A stretch of 64,000 nt of DNA. Origin: Lachnospiraceae bacterium. GTDB taxonomy: Bacteria > Bacillota > Clostridia > Lachnospirales > Lachnospiraceae. A program made the translations under genes and the position numbers. The DNA lies in assembly GCA_902363135.1 (NCBI GenBank), contig CABIZF010000002.1, positions 248,001 through 312,000 of the forward strand, written 5' to 3'. Below the pieces are notes generated by a model. That model ran no database searches. It was given only the letters and a program-made list of their open reading frames with translations, and had not been told where the DNA came from. The first letter of the stretch is position 1, and each line of letters begins with the position of its first letter. Below are positions 20,301 to 25,545 of this stretch, in pieces.

Positions 20301-20636
20301 GAAGTGTTCGTGGCGATCGCACCGGGCGGATCTCAGACGCTGTACGTCACTGAGGTAGATGCAAACGGCAAGCCGGTAGCAGGCGCGGCAGGCTTCAAGT
20401 ATACCGTTCAGGTAGACAAGACCTCCGTGACACTGAGCGAGGCAAACACAGAAGCGCATGTGACCATCACCAATACAGAGACTGAGACAGAGACCGAGTC
20501 TGAGACGAAGAAGACCACGTCGGTAAAGACCGGCGACGATACACCGATCGCACCGTACATGGCTCTGATGCTCGCGTCGATGGCAATGCTCGCAGCAGAA
20601 TTCATCTGCAGACGCAAAAGACGCAGCGAAAAATAA
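8397..20636 (+). CDS. Giant sortase-type surface protein with about 20 Cna_B domains
   Basis: The 4079-residue protein is predicted to be secreted and wall-anchored. Residues 1-33 look like a signal peptide (RRDRVKRY, then a hydrophobic core). A low-complexity PETxAPET region covers about 50-195. Five or so Ig-like adhesin or isopeptide domains follow up to residue 1190. Then come one SpaA-type domain, 20 Cna_B domains of 90-130 residues, four SpaA-type domains and two C-terminal beta domains. The end has an ETETESE linker, VKTGD, a hydrophobic helix and RRKRR. Each Cna_B unit has K near KVWDD, E in the YTWxEE strand and N in LTNT, the triad used for isopeptide bonds. GAAAGGAG precedes this ATG; an upstream in-frame ATG 96 bases earlier lacks a site and a signal peptide. 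The AT-richer 5' third suggests mosaic origin. Confidence 0.93.
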   Translation: MSRRDRVKRYLAMLLAFAMIFQQAGITTIADETEAVVAQQSEAAETKVQAVPETSAPETKAPETQAPETKAPETSAPETKAPETQAPETQAPETKAPETSAPETKAPETPATEEQGISEAAPEKQASEKNETTVTETQAPETSAPETEAPETSTPETDAPETQLTEDAQTETAATEGETEAKETETETESETETEAPKTNHFAASFANGKADVTLSEAISEKAQFIAEQKSEESAYFDDALNIVGPWLDAKGLTILDAAVYDMYFEEDGKEIAVNQKANVNIQFASPILTMEPETGIQTQVYVLHIVNGNVEDAGSVTRNGAGAVTAASIHTNGFSPFVFVKVASGEPVVIPNGPIDLSNALYNAAISQVTYGGKTEAFDPNKQYPRDAKFTFELKYAFAENNKPTASGVRTAVYELPSCLSVVNATGTIECPGYAGSAGTYEIKNGVVTFVYEEAFLKAHPSDIKGTFNFEGALSNSATENKEEVEIDFNGSGTTIPITVKFEDGKVTGDKIYILNADGTIDFTIRLKVTEKDVKNLVLTDTQGSNLEFANPPEFRLDGELLNPGQYTVSGNQMTLNLGDRTRGEYTLTYKARIKDLNIKDGDHNKNRADWTWTGGSGSKDTTVQITESIVNKNGAVSNGEITWTVIYVPGNLSPAAGKTFTDTLGADQEYTGNYEVYYDSNGSQHWVGGQQIASGALSDITAADGKSFSYTFPNDQTANRGAYKLVYKTKITKDMSDIKDTVTFTNKINGDGKEADGKVEVKPGEKPKPDIVKKSVVTDSENRKATWTITVTPPEGKTVKNLVIKDELQDFYNWKGKYEGTVTIKEAGSTLTEGTDYTVAKTAGGNGVNPTMTLVFSKEISGVLEITYASDYTDSGSYSGWVGNKIHSSYTIDYEDNEEDDSASGEIKNTDFVLDKSGTLSGGIAKWEIIINDLQHWKRTDLPESTKTITDTLPEGMAYVDGSAKCMLYKENEENNPEETAITASFDPSTRKLTMTVPALTGTVRAVITYDTKITTLPTGSGNGVTVDGDRISFTNSVTVGKKTESATVTMTSKELHKVGKAVSGLKNVVEYVIDVNYEAMDLLPDSDVLVLEDVLDENLTLDTTSIKVTDRDTGEAVSFKRSFSTLNDGKTKMVLTIPDSRALRVVYRATLVTAGKEDGKTYQVSNSATLKGQKEKSTEIKTEVKYQKSDATVSGGSDSVSIQKVNEDGKSLKGATFVVRAVNPETLEDNPAYETMTATSDSNGIVTFEKLHYNTLYYYEETTAPTGYSRDTEKHYFIIKNIKDDAKKKEYEELKGKADANNISLNEFTGGNTVIFENRKETTSLMVRKEWIQEDDIPADASVQVQLFGKAKDGAETPYGDTATMNAENGWRYTWEDLPITDSNGNEITYSVKEVGESDGKVTISGNKFAVEIEDLGKEGFIIANKKLIDISGSKTWDDNNNQDGKRPSEIKIHLFADGTELADKVQTVTAANNWSWSFTDLPKYKDAGTEIEYTITEDAVENYTTVVDGYNVTNMHIPATIDINGSKTWNDAKNQDGKRPDGVTLHLYKEGEGIEKAEVTDVEPTWVKTGDEWGYSYKGLPKYEGGKELTYTITEDTVAGYTTSVRGYNVTNTHTPETIDIEGSKTWNDNNNQDGKRPGSITIRLYADGRELTDKVQTVTASNGWNWKWEDLPKYANGTEITYTITEDAVENYTTVVDGYNVTNSYTPGKVDVPVTKSWNDENNADGHRPSSIKVKLMADGVDTGKRLTLNADNHWSGSFSDLDEKKNGQTISYTVEEESVNLYTGAVTGNMKEGFVITNTHIPETTEATVKKVWDDNNNQDGKRPRELKVKLYRKTSAEAEPEFVKEVTLKESNGWSVTETGLQKYKGGIEYIYFWEEISVADYESKSEKDPADDTVTTLTNTHTPEVVRVVIEKVWDDADNQDGKRPAEIIVDLKKKVGNRWNAPNELVQTITLNEGNGWKVEINNLPKYTDGKTNNYNWSEHTDGLPKGYYFSAIVTKGEITTLTNSYRPEEVSVAVQKVWDDDKNRDSIRPDSITVTLYAEAEGVAKHEIKQVTLNEANNWTAAVSGLAKYVRVKQGDEEYSKLYTYTWEEENVPAGYTLTTAVDDSADTVKTIFTNTHIPEKVEASVTKVWNDNNNQDGKRPTGITVKLYGKAGGAAAEEILETTLNEANNWKYTKTDLPKFKKGVAYTYYWTEETQLPGYTVEAAQQNGEKSFVTTLTNTHAPEKTSATVEKRWRDNNNQDQKRPESITVILKKSVNGLIGTVDTYTLTAGADGSWKKTVDNLPKYENGTEIQYFWEESQEGLNGYQPLPSETANNMTLLINAYTPEETSVSVQKVWNDDGNRDGIRPESITVTLYAEADDVAKHKVDEAVLNETNHWAATKSGLAKNVNGKPYTYTWEEENVPDGYTLTTGYDSEDTDKTILTNTHTPETVNATVVKVWDDADNQDGKRPQDLTVTLMKNETVVVQTVTLDAVHNWTAKVENLAKNENGTPIRYSWVEGTMPEGYSLESAAVTDEKNSDDVVIGTITTLTNTYAPGKVSASVKKVWDDANNQDGIRPETLRVNLLKNGQATDQFVILSEENRWSATLDNLDEYTDGTLNEYTWSEELPNGYTVTVSDPDEVGTTTLTNTHTPATIGASVEKTWDDNKDQDGKRPEKLLVTLMRRIREQAVPISLDDADDADTNPAEEVKTVELTAAHNWKASVSNLPKYKDGQMYEYFWIEKEDNIPNGYKLTNEVTYNILSPGEGVTGFITRLTNSHKPQKINAIVKKVWDDNNNQDGKRAPELTVELMRNGTEVAGTVTLNEENNWTGTVENLDKYTGGVKNGYTWVEKNLPEGYSLTDTKKEVTEATEDTLEADITTLTNSYTPGKVEASVLKVWNDGENQDGKRPETITAILVKNGEETDQKVTLSAENDWSASISKLDEYTDGTLNEYTWKEAEVPEGYELTLNETDGTFTTLTNTHTPEVVNATIRKTWNDAENQDGVRPIEIKVDLEKNGQFMRTVSLNTANGWETTVEDLPKYTAGVENIYTWAEQEDGLPEGYELTGDVTVGEVTTLTNTRVPDTVSVGVRKIWNDAENQDGIRPSELRVDLLKNGELTGRYVILNEENGWTAMITDLPKNTAVAEPNVYTWSEELPDGYTVTVSDPDEMGITTLTNTHTPAVIEASVEKTWDDNEDQDGKRPEKLLVTLMRRIREQAVPISLEDADDADTNPAEEVMTVELTAANGWKASVSNQPKYKDGQMYEYFWTEKAGNIPDGYELTNEVTYNILSPGEGVTGFITTLTNTHTPEMTDISVTKVWEDNNNKAGVRPASIQVQLYADETPQGDPVELNEENSWKYTWKDLAKYTAGTEISYRVDEVGETDGYLKSVAPNEDKTEYVITNTITSVTITKVDISDAHELEGAHLQILDSKGIVVAEWDSAKEAHEVTGFKTGELYTLRETVAPDGYTITTDTTFELDEHGKLKEDKTTTKTKDGVLLVEDTATSVKVRKVDITNAEELPGAHIQIWEKTSEGEKLVTEWDSTKEDKVVEKLKTNTTYILRETVAPDGYTITTDTTFELDEHGKLKADKTTTNTKDGVLLVEDARTVEVSKVDLGTGEELDGAHIQVLDKAGNIVDEWDSKKGETHKVKNLTVGQEYTLRETVAPNGYTLTTDTTFTIDRTGKVTGTVTINKDGVLLVEDTATKAEITKLDAATEAPLSGAVLRVIDANGTAVDEWTTDGQPHVIEAKLNTGATYQLIEVKAPDGYEIADPISFTMKADGTTDPVVMKDAMTRSEKASVSVTKKLTFSGEEISAVDATFYVALYADEACTKRISEIMPLVFKKASSATVTFTNVEIGRTYYVGECDANGVNFVSSVIAGNVAYAAIFANGNKATVTEADGSTTVYFENQFATIPDGFYKEGILTITKKLLGSDKKAKNSNEVFYAGIFSDAAYTQLSGDVSENIVALDLAGGSEAEAEVFVAIAPGGSQTLYVTEVDANGKPVAGAAGFKYTVQVDKTSVTLSEANTEAHVTITNTETETETESETKKTTSVKTGDDTPIAPYMALMLASMAMLAAEFICRRKRRSEK
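8548..8990 (+). repeat. In-frame PET/ET low-complexity repeats
   Basis: Six-codon units reading xAPETx (PETSAPETKAPETQ and variants) run over about 200 bases, resume at 8808-8890, then give way to ETETETESE. They are probably a flexible, Thr-rich, wall-spanning or stalk region. Such arrays can change length by slippage or recombination. Confidence 0.85.
12658..18560 (+). repeat. Tandem Cna_B domain array
   Basis: Nineteen units carry the N-x-D-G-x-R-P type motif (some with a change), at about 12727, 13006, 13306, 13579, 13864, 14176, 14500, 14833, 15145, 15445, 15760, 16078, 16372, 16756, 17074, 17362, 17662, 17956 and 18340. A twentieth domain without the motif precedes them at about 12370. 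Unit spacing is 270-390 bases. Units at 16372 and 17956 share a rare 30-residue insertion and are almost identical. Confidence 0.9.
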
Positions 20637-20670
20637 AGCTGTGAAAAAGCAGTAAAGGAATAAAAGTGAG

Positions 20671-20712
20671 GGGACATCCGGGAGACAGAGTGCTTCCGGA
20701 TGTCCCTTTTTT
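20671..20712 (+). terminator. Terminator after the giant surface protein gene
   Basis: GGGACATCCGG pairs with CCGGATGTCCC around a short loop and is followed by six Ts. The arm core ACATCCGG is also used by the terminator at 22125 behind the next gene. Confidence 0.9.
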
Positions 20713-20717
20713 ACGGA

Positions 20718-20746
20718 TTGACTTTTCTTTCTTTCTTAATTACAAT
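20718..20746 (+). promoter_or_regulatory. Sigma-A promoter of the AlbA_2-type gene
   Basis: TTGACT and TACAAT are 17 bp apart. The spacer is a CTTT run and the leader an AAAGA run, so the two could also fold back on each other. Confidence 0.8.
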
Positions 20747-20785
20747 AAAAAGAAAGAAAAAAGAAAGAAAAAGAAAGGAGACAGG

Positions 20786-22108
20786 ATGCTGATATTTGAA
20801 AATCTGAATGTAGAATTTAAGCAGGAATATGTTCCGGATATTCGAAAAGAAGTAATGGGATTCGCCAATGCAGAAGGCGGAAGCATTTTTGTCGGAGTAC
20901 GAAAGGACGGGACAGTGCTCGGCGTTGCAAATCCGGATGAAGTCATGCTGCAAATTGTAAATTCCCTGAAGGATTCGCTGGCTCCGGATGTTATGCCGTT
21001 TGTACGGGTAAACACGGTCAGAATAGAAGAAAAGCAGGTCGTCGAAATTCAGGTGACGACCGGGACAAACCGCCCGTATTATCTTCGGGAAAAAGGACTG
21101 AAGCCAAGTGGGGTTTACGTCAGAAAGGGGAGCTCTACGCAGCCCATGACAGAAGAAGGAATCCGTGAGATGATCCTTCAAAATAGCGGCCGTCCTTTCG
21201 AATCATGCAGAAGCATGAATCAGGAGCTGACCTTTCAGACACTTCAGATGGAGATGCAAAAGCGGTCGTTGGAAATCGGATCACCACAGATGAGGACGTT
21301 GAAATTGATCGGAGAAGATGATCTTTATACAAATCTGGCGTTGCTGTTGTCGGATCAATGCGAGACGACGACAAAGGTTGCACTTTTTCAGGGGACGGAT
21401 AAAGAAGTGTTCCGGGACAGGAAAGAATTTTCGGGTTCTGTTTTGAAGCAGCTTGAGGATGTATATCAGTTCATAGATCTGGTCAATAAGATAAAGGCGA
21501 CCTTTTCTGGTCTGGATCGGACAGATGTGAGGGATTATCCGGAAGAAGCGGTGAGAGAGGCACTGCTGAACAGCATCGTGCATCGGGATTACTCTTTTAG
21601 CGGCAGCAATCTGATCAATATCTATGACGACCGCATTGAGTTTGTTTCCCTGGGCGGACTGGTCGCAGGACTGGAATTAAAATCGATCTTCCTCGGCGTA
21701 TCACAGTCGCGCAATCCGAGTCTGGCTGCCGTATTTTATCGGATGCGACTGATCGAGAGCTATGGCACCGGGATTGGAAAGATCCGGCGCGCCTACCGGG
21801 GCTGTGAGGCGCACCCGGAATTCGAGACCGCAAAAGGCGTTTTCCGCGTGACCCTTCCGAATCGAAACGAAGTGCCACGAAAAGCTACGCAGACAGCGGA
21901 AGAGACTCAAAAGGCCGACATTCTGGAAGAACAGAAAAACAGAATTCTGGCTTATGCGCGCAAAAATGGCAGCATTACACGAAAAGAGGCGGAGAATTTG
22001 ATCGGGTCCGGGACGACAAAGGCATTTCGGCTTCTAAAGCAGCTCTGCGCGGCAGGAAAGCTCAGACAGAAGGGAAGCGGCAGGCTGAGTACTTACGAGA
22101 CCAGATAA
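20786..22108 (+). CDS. AlbA_2 (Schlafen-type) domain protein with ATPase-like C-terminal domain
   Basis: The 440-residue cytoplasmic protein starts with an AlbA_2/AAA_4 nucleic-acid-binding domain (residues 1-125; E-x-K in VEFKQEY, FANAEGGSIFVGVRKDG, and GVYVRKGSS). A HATPase_c_4-like domain spans about 250-370 (PEEAVREALLNSIVHRDYS and ESYGTGIGKIRRAY). The last 60 residues form a winged-helix-like segment. Such proteins are annotated as putative transcriptional regulators or RecG-like ATP-binding proteins; the function is not established. AAAGGAGACAGG precedes the ATG. An earlier in-frame start would lie within the terminator of the previous gene and is unlikely. The gene is flanked by its own promoter and terminator. 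Confidence 0.85.
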   Translation: MLIFENLNVEFKQEYVPDIRKEVMGFANAEGGSIFVGVRKDGTVLGVANPDEVMLQIVNSLKDSLAPDVMPFVRVNTVRIEEKQVVEIQVTTGTNRPYYLREKGLKPSGVYVRKGSSTQPMTEEGIREMILQNSGRPFESCRSMNQELTFQTLQMEMQKRSLEIGSPQMRTLKLIGEDDLYTNLALLLSDQCETTTKVALFQGTDKEVFRDRKEFSGSVLKQLEDVYQFIDLVNKIKATFSGLDRTDVRDYPEEAVREALLNSIVHRDYSFSGSNLINIYDDRIEFVSLGGLVAGLELKSIFLGVSQSRNPSLAAVFYRMRLIESYGTGIGKIRRAYRGCEAHPEFETAKGVFRVTLPNRNEVPRKATQTAEETQKADILEEQKNRILAYARKNGSITRKEAENLIGSGTTKAFRLLKQLCAAGKLRQKGSGRLSTYETR

Positions 22109-22124
22109 AAGATACGGATAGGAG

Positions 22125-22163
22125 ACATCCGGAAGATTGAGAACTTCCGGATGTTTCTTTTTG
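22125..22163 (+). terminator. Terminator after the AlbA_2-type gene
   Basis: ACATCCGGAAG pairs perfectly with CTTCCGGATGT around eight bases, followed by a T-rich run. It shares its arm core with the terminator at 20671. Confidence 0.88.
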
Positions 22164-22366
22164 TCAAGGCAAAGCCCTATTTTCCATTGTGAAGTATCCG
22201 AAGTCGGATACGGAACTTTGGAAAAGAAAAAACCACTTGCTATGCCGGTGGTACTGATTTCCATGTGGACTTCACCTCCTCCCATTGTCGGGTATCGGTT
22301 GGACAACATAATTAGTATAGCATGGGGAAGGAGGAAAGGGAATCAGAAATATGTTCTAAACCAAGA
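22164..22366 (-). other. Structured gap with possible small minus-strand transcript
   Basis: On the minus strand GGGAGGAGGTGA is followed by an ATG at 22262 opening a small frame (MEISTTGIASG...). A weak hairpin ending in TTTTTTC follows within about 50 bases, and then the strong hairpin GTATCCG-ACTT-CGGATAC (22195-22212). An extended -10 (TGCTATACT) lies upstream at about 22315. This could be a tiny peptide gene with a terminator, or an RNA. The family is not recognised, and coding function is not shown. Confidence 0.25.
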
Positions 22367-22395
22367 TTGCCGCAAAGTGTAAAGCATGCTATAGT
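22367..22395 (+). promoter_or_regulatory. Promoter of the HAD hydrolase gene
   Basis: TTGCCG and TATAGT are 17 bp apart, with TGC directly before the -10. Confidence 0.7.
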
Positions 22396-22459
22396 AAAGA
22401 GAGCTTTATATATACAGTAAGATCAATGCTCTGGCAGGCCGGAGCACAAAGGAGATACT

Positions 22460-23083
22460 ATGATTAAAAATCTGATTTTTGATATTGGCGGGGTACTGGT
22501 AGACTTCCGGCCGGCGGGGGTGCTGAAGGATATGGGTGTTTCAGAGGAACGGGCGAGGGTGATTCTGCGGGAGTCGATCGCGAGTCCGCTCTGGCATGAG
22601 ATGGACCGTGGCGCGATCCCGGAGGAGGAGATCATCGCGGCGATGCGCGGGAATGTCCCGGAGGAGATGCGGGCGGATTATGACCGTTTTATCGAGGAGG
22701 GAAAGCCGTATCTGACGATTCCGTTTGCATATTCTGCGCAGTGGCTGAAGCAGTTCCATGACCGTGGATACGGGGTGTATATTCTCTCGAACTATCCGGT
22801 GAGCTATTTTGAGGTGCACAAGGCGGGCTTCGAGTTTCTGAAGTATACAGATGGACGGGTCGTATCCGGCTATGTGAAGCTGCTCAAGCCGGACCCGGCG
22901 ATCTATCGGTGCCTGCTTGAGAAGTATCAGCTGAAGGCGGAGGAGTGTATTTTTGTGGATGACCTGAAGGCGAACGCAGAGGGGGCATGCTCAGTCGGGA
23001 TTCACGGGATTCAGTTTCTCTCGTATGAGGATGCGAATGAGAAGATTGAGCAGCTGCTGCGGGAAGAAAATGGTGAGAAATAA
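22460..23083 (+). CDS. HAD superfamily hydrolase, subfamily IA
   Basis: This 207-residue cytoplasmic protein is probably a phosphatase for a small phosphorylated metabolite. Motif I reads FDIGGVLVDF at residues 7-16. The usual nucleophile D is present (D8) but the second Asp of DxD is replaced by Gly in the common D-x-G-x-V variant. A helical cap spans about 20-90, motif II is ILSNYP near 115, the motif III Lys is in KLLKPDPAIY near 144, and motif IV is IFVDDLKANAEGA near 168. The substrate cannot be named. AAAGGAGATACT precedes the ATG. The GH42 gene follows after 77 nt, so cotranscription is possible. Confidence 0.9.
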   Translation: MIKNLIFDIGGVLVDFRPAGVLKDMGVSEERARVILRESIASPLWHEMDRGAIPEEEIIAAMRGNVPEEMRADYDRFIEEGKPYLTIPFAYSAQWLKQFHDRGYGVYILSNYPVSYFEVHKAGFEFLKYTDGRVVSGYVKLLKPDPAIYRCLLEKYQLKAEECIFVDDLKANAEGACSVGIHGIQFLSYEDANEKIEQLLREENGEK

Positions 23084-23160
23084 TGCCATGAAATGTCTGA
23101 TTGAGATGGAACAAACAGGCAAGGTGTAAATAAAAAACAGAAATGAAGGGGGATAAACAC

Positions 23161-25185
23161 ATGGATTTTACAACGACAAAACTGCTGCACGGCGGCGACT
23201 ACAATCCGGAGCAGTGGCTGGACCGGCCGGACATTCTGGAGAAGGACGTGAGCATGCTCACGGAAGCAGGCTGCAATGTGGTCAGCCTGGGTATTTTTTC
23301 ATGGTCGACGCTGGAGCCGGAGGAAGGGGTATTCCACTTTGAGTGGTTGGAGAAGATCATCCAGAACCTCTATGAGCACGGGATTTCCACGATTCTGGCG
23401 ACACCGTCCGGCGCGCGTCCGAAATGGCTGGCAGACAAGTATCCGGAGGTGCTGCGGGTCGATGAATCCCGCCATCGGAATCTGTTCGGCGGACGGCACA
23501 ATCACTGCTACACGTCTCCGGTCTATCGAGAGAAGGTGGCGCTGATCAATCGGAAGCTGTCGGAACGGCTGGGCAGTCATCCGGGTGTGATTTTGTGGCA
23601 TATCTCGAATGAGTATGGCGGTGAGTGTCACTGTCCTCTGTGCCAGAAGGCGTTTCGGGAGTGGCTGAAGGAGCGCTATGGTACGATCGAACAGCTGAAT
23701 AAGAGCTGGTCGACGACGTTCTGGAGCCATACGTATCAGAGCTTTGACCAGATCGAGAGCCCGTCGACGCGCGGTGAGCTGGAGCTGCATGCACTGAACC
23801 TGGACTGGAAGCGTTTTGTGACGTATCAGACGGCAGACTTTATCCGCCATGAAATACAGGCCGTGCGCGCAGGCGGAAGCACCCGTCCGGTGACGGCGAA
23901 TCTGATGTATTACTATGATCCGCTGGATTATTTCAAGCTCGCGAAAGAGCTGGATATCGTCACCTGGGATACGTATCCGTCCTGGGGCAAGAAGGCAATG
24001 ATCGAGACAGCCTATGACAATGGAATGTGCCACGATCTGATGCGTTCTCTGAAGCGCAAGCCGTTTTTCCAGATGGAATCCTGTCCGTCCGCGACGAACT
24101 GGCAGGGAGTCAGCAAGCTGAAGAAGCCGGGCGTGCTCTTCGCACAGTCGATGCAGGCGATCGCGCATGGCGGTGAGGGCGCACTGTATTTCCAGATCCG
24201 TCAGAGCCAGGGCGCATCGGAGAAATTCCACGGTGCGGTCATCGACCATTATGGCGAAAATGATACGCGGGTGTTCCGTGAGGTATGCCGGGTCGGCGAG
24301 ACGCTGAAGGCGATCTCGGAGCTGGCAGGCAGCGAGGTGAAGAGCCAGGTGGCGATGATCTACGACTGGGACAGCCGGTGGGCGATGGAGGACAGCAAGG
24401 GGCCGCGTAACGACGGGCTGCACCATCAGGAAATGCTGCTGAAGTATTACCGGGCGTTCCGCAAGCAGGGCATGAACGTCGATTTGATCGATATGGACTG
24501 CAGCATCGAGGGCTATCAGGTGCTCGTGCTGCCGATGACGTATATGTTCAAGCAGGGCTTTGCAGAGAAGGTGCGTGCATTTGTGGAGCAGGGCGGCGTG
24601 CTGATCACGACGTACTGGAGCGGCATCGCGGATGATACGGACCGCTGCTATCTGGGCGGGACGCCGCATGGCCTCATGGACGTGCTCGGACTGCGCAGTA
24701 CGGAGATTGACGGGCTGTTTGACTGGGAGGAGAATCAGTTCATGCCGGTGGATGGCAATGAGCTGGGGCTGTTCCGGGAGTATACGTGCAAATATCTCTG
24801 CGATCTGGTCAGACTTGACGGTGCGCAGGCGCTGATGACCTACGGCAGTGATTTCTATCAGGGCTATCCGGCGCTGACGGTGAACCGTTATGGAAAGGGC
24901 AGCGCGTGGTATGTAGCGGCAGATGCGGAGCAAGTGTTCCAGGAGGACTTTATTGCGAAGCTGCTGGAGCATGAGGAGATATGCGGCGCCGTACCGGGGG
25001 AGATCCCGGAGGGGCTGGAGGTAACGACGCGCGAGACAGAGGATGTGCGCTACTACATTTATCAGAATTTTGGCACCGGTCGTGTGATGCTGCCGCTTCC
25101 GGAGGGTGAGACCGAGACGGTATTCGGTGATCCGAAGCAGGAGCTTGAGCCGTATGGGCTGGTGGTGCTGCGGCAGAGGAGATAG
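23161..25185 (+). CDS. Beta-galactosidase, glycoside hydrolase family 42
   Basis: This 674-residue cytoplasmic enzyme is predicted to cleave terminal beta-galactosides such as galacto-oligosaccharides taken up by the cell. The TIM barrel (about 1-390) carries the acid/base Glu at about 151 in HISNEYGG and the nucleophile Glu at about 306 in FFQMESCPS. Cysteines around GGECHCPLCQ fit the GH42 zinc cluster. A trimerisation domain (about 395-600) and a small C-terminal beta domain follow. No signal peptide is present. AAGGGGGAT precedes this ATG; an ATG 18 bases earlier lies in the ribosome site itself. Linkage specificity is not readable from the sequence. Confidence 0.95.
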   Translation: MDFTTTKLLHGGDYNPEQWLDRPDILEKDVSMLTEAGCNVVSLGIFSWSTLEPEEGVFHFEWLEKIIQNLYEHGISTILATPSGARPKWLADKYPEVLRVDESRHRNLFGGRHNHCYTSPVYREKVALINRKLSERLGSHPGVILWHISNEYGGECHCPLCQKAFREWLKERYGTIEQLNKSWSTTFWSHTYQSFDQIESPSTRGELELHALNLDWKRFVTYQTADFIRHEIQAVRAGGSTRPVTANLMYYYDPLDYFKLAKELDIVTWDTYPSWGKKAMIETAYDNGMCHDLMRSLKRKPFFQMESCPSATNWQGVSKLKKPGVLFAQSMQAIAHGGEGALYFQIRQSQGASEKFHGAVIDHYGENDTRVFREVCRVGETLKAISELAGSEVKSQVAMIYDWDSRWAMEDSKGPRNDGLHHQEMLLKYYRAFRKQGMNVDLIDMDCSIEGYQVLVLPMTYMFKQGFAEKVRAFVEQGGVLITTYWSGIADDTDRCYLGGTPHGLMDVLGLRSTEIDGLFDWEENQFMPVDGNELGLFREYTCKYLCDLVRLDGAQALMTYGSDFYQGYPALTVNRYGKGSAWYVAADAEQVFQEDFIAKLLEHEEICGAVPGEIPEGLEVTTRETEDVRYYIYQNFGTGRVMLPLPEGETETVFGDPKQELEPYGLVVLRQRR

Positions 25186-25241
25186 GCAGCCTGACGAATT
25201 ACAGAAAGGTATTAGACTTATTGTGAAAGGAACAGGAACAT

Positions 25242-25475
25242 ATGCGACTTGAAAAGCTTCAGAGCTATATCGAAGAGAAGGGCTGGAAACAGGAATATAC
25301 GGAGGAGGGCGGCTGTGGCAGCCTTGATTTTGAACACCGCGGACTGAGCTATCATGTGTGGGAGTTTCAGGAGGATGGCTACGGCGCGGAGAGCAATGTG
25401 GAAAATGTGGGCAGGATGAAGGACTATCGCGGTAACTATGAGGAGGAGATTCTGAGTGTTGTAAAGACGTGGTAG
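25242..25475 (+). CDS. Small conserved protein of unknown function
   Basis: The 77-residue acidic soluble protein has no signal peptide or membrane segment. It begins with an amphipathic helix (RLEKLQSYIEEKGWK), followed by an EYTEEGGCGSLDFEHRGLSYHVWEF segment that reads like alternating beta strands, and ends in a short helix. AAAGGAACAGGAAC precedes the ATG at good spacing. Codon use looks like that of its neighbours and it lies 56 nt behind the GH42 gene, ending at a shared terminator, so it is probably real. The family is not recognised. Confidence 0.75.
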   Translation: MRLEKLQSYIEEKGWKQEYTEEGGCGSLDFEHRGLSYHVWEFQEDGYGAESNVENVGRMKDYRGNYEEEILSVVKTW

Positions 25476-25491
25476 CGGGGGCCGGAGGAAA

Positions 25492-25545
25492 TAAGTGCGC
25501 AGATCTTGGGGTTAAAGCCTTGGGATCTGCGCACTTTACTTTATT
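25492..25545. terminator. Bidirectional terminator between convergent genes
   Basis: Thirteen-base arms AAGTGCGCAGATC and GATCTGCGCACTT enclose an 18-base loop, with T-rich sequence on the + side and A-rich sequence on the other. It serves the small protein gene and overlaps the sdaAA stop. Confidence 0.8.

Noticed and set aside
18732..20459. Minus-strand open frame of 575 codons
   Set aside because: Antisense to SpaA-type repeats of the giant protein; no start signals and no recognisable protein features.
22137..22382. Plus-strand frame of 81 codons
   Set aside because: Begins inside a terminator stem and has no ribosome site; the opposite strand is the better, though weak, candidate.
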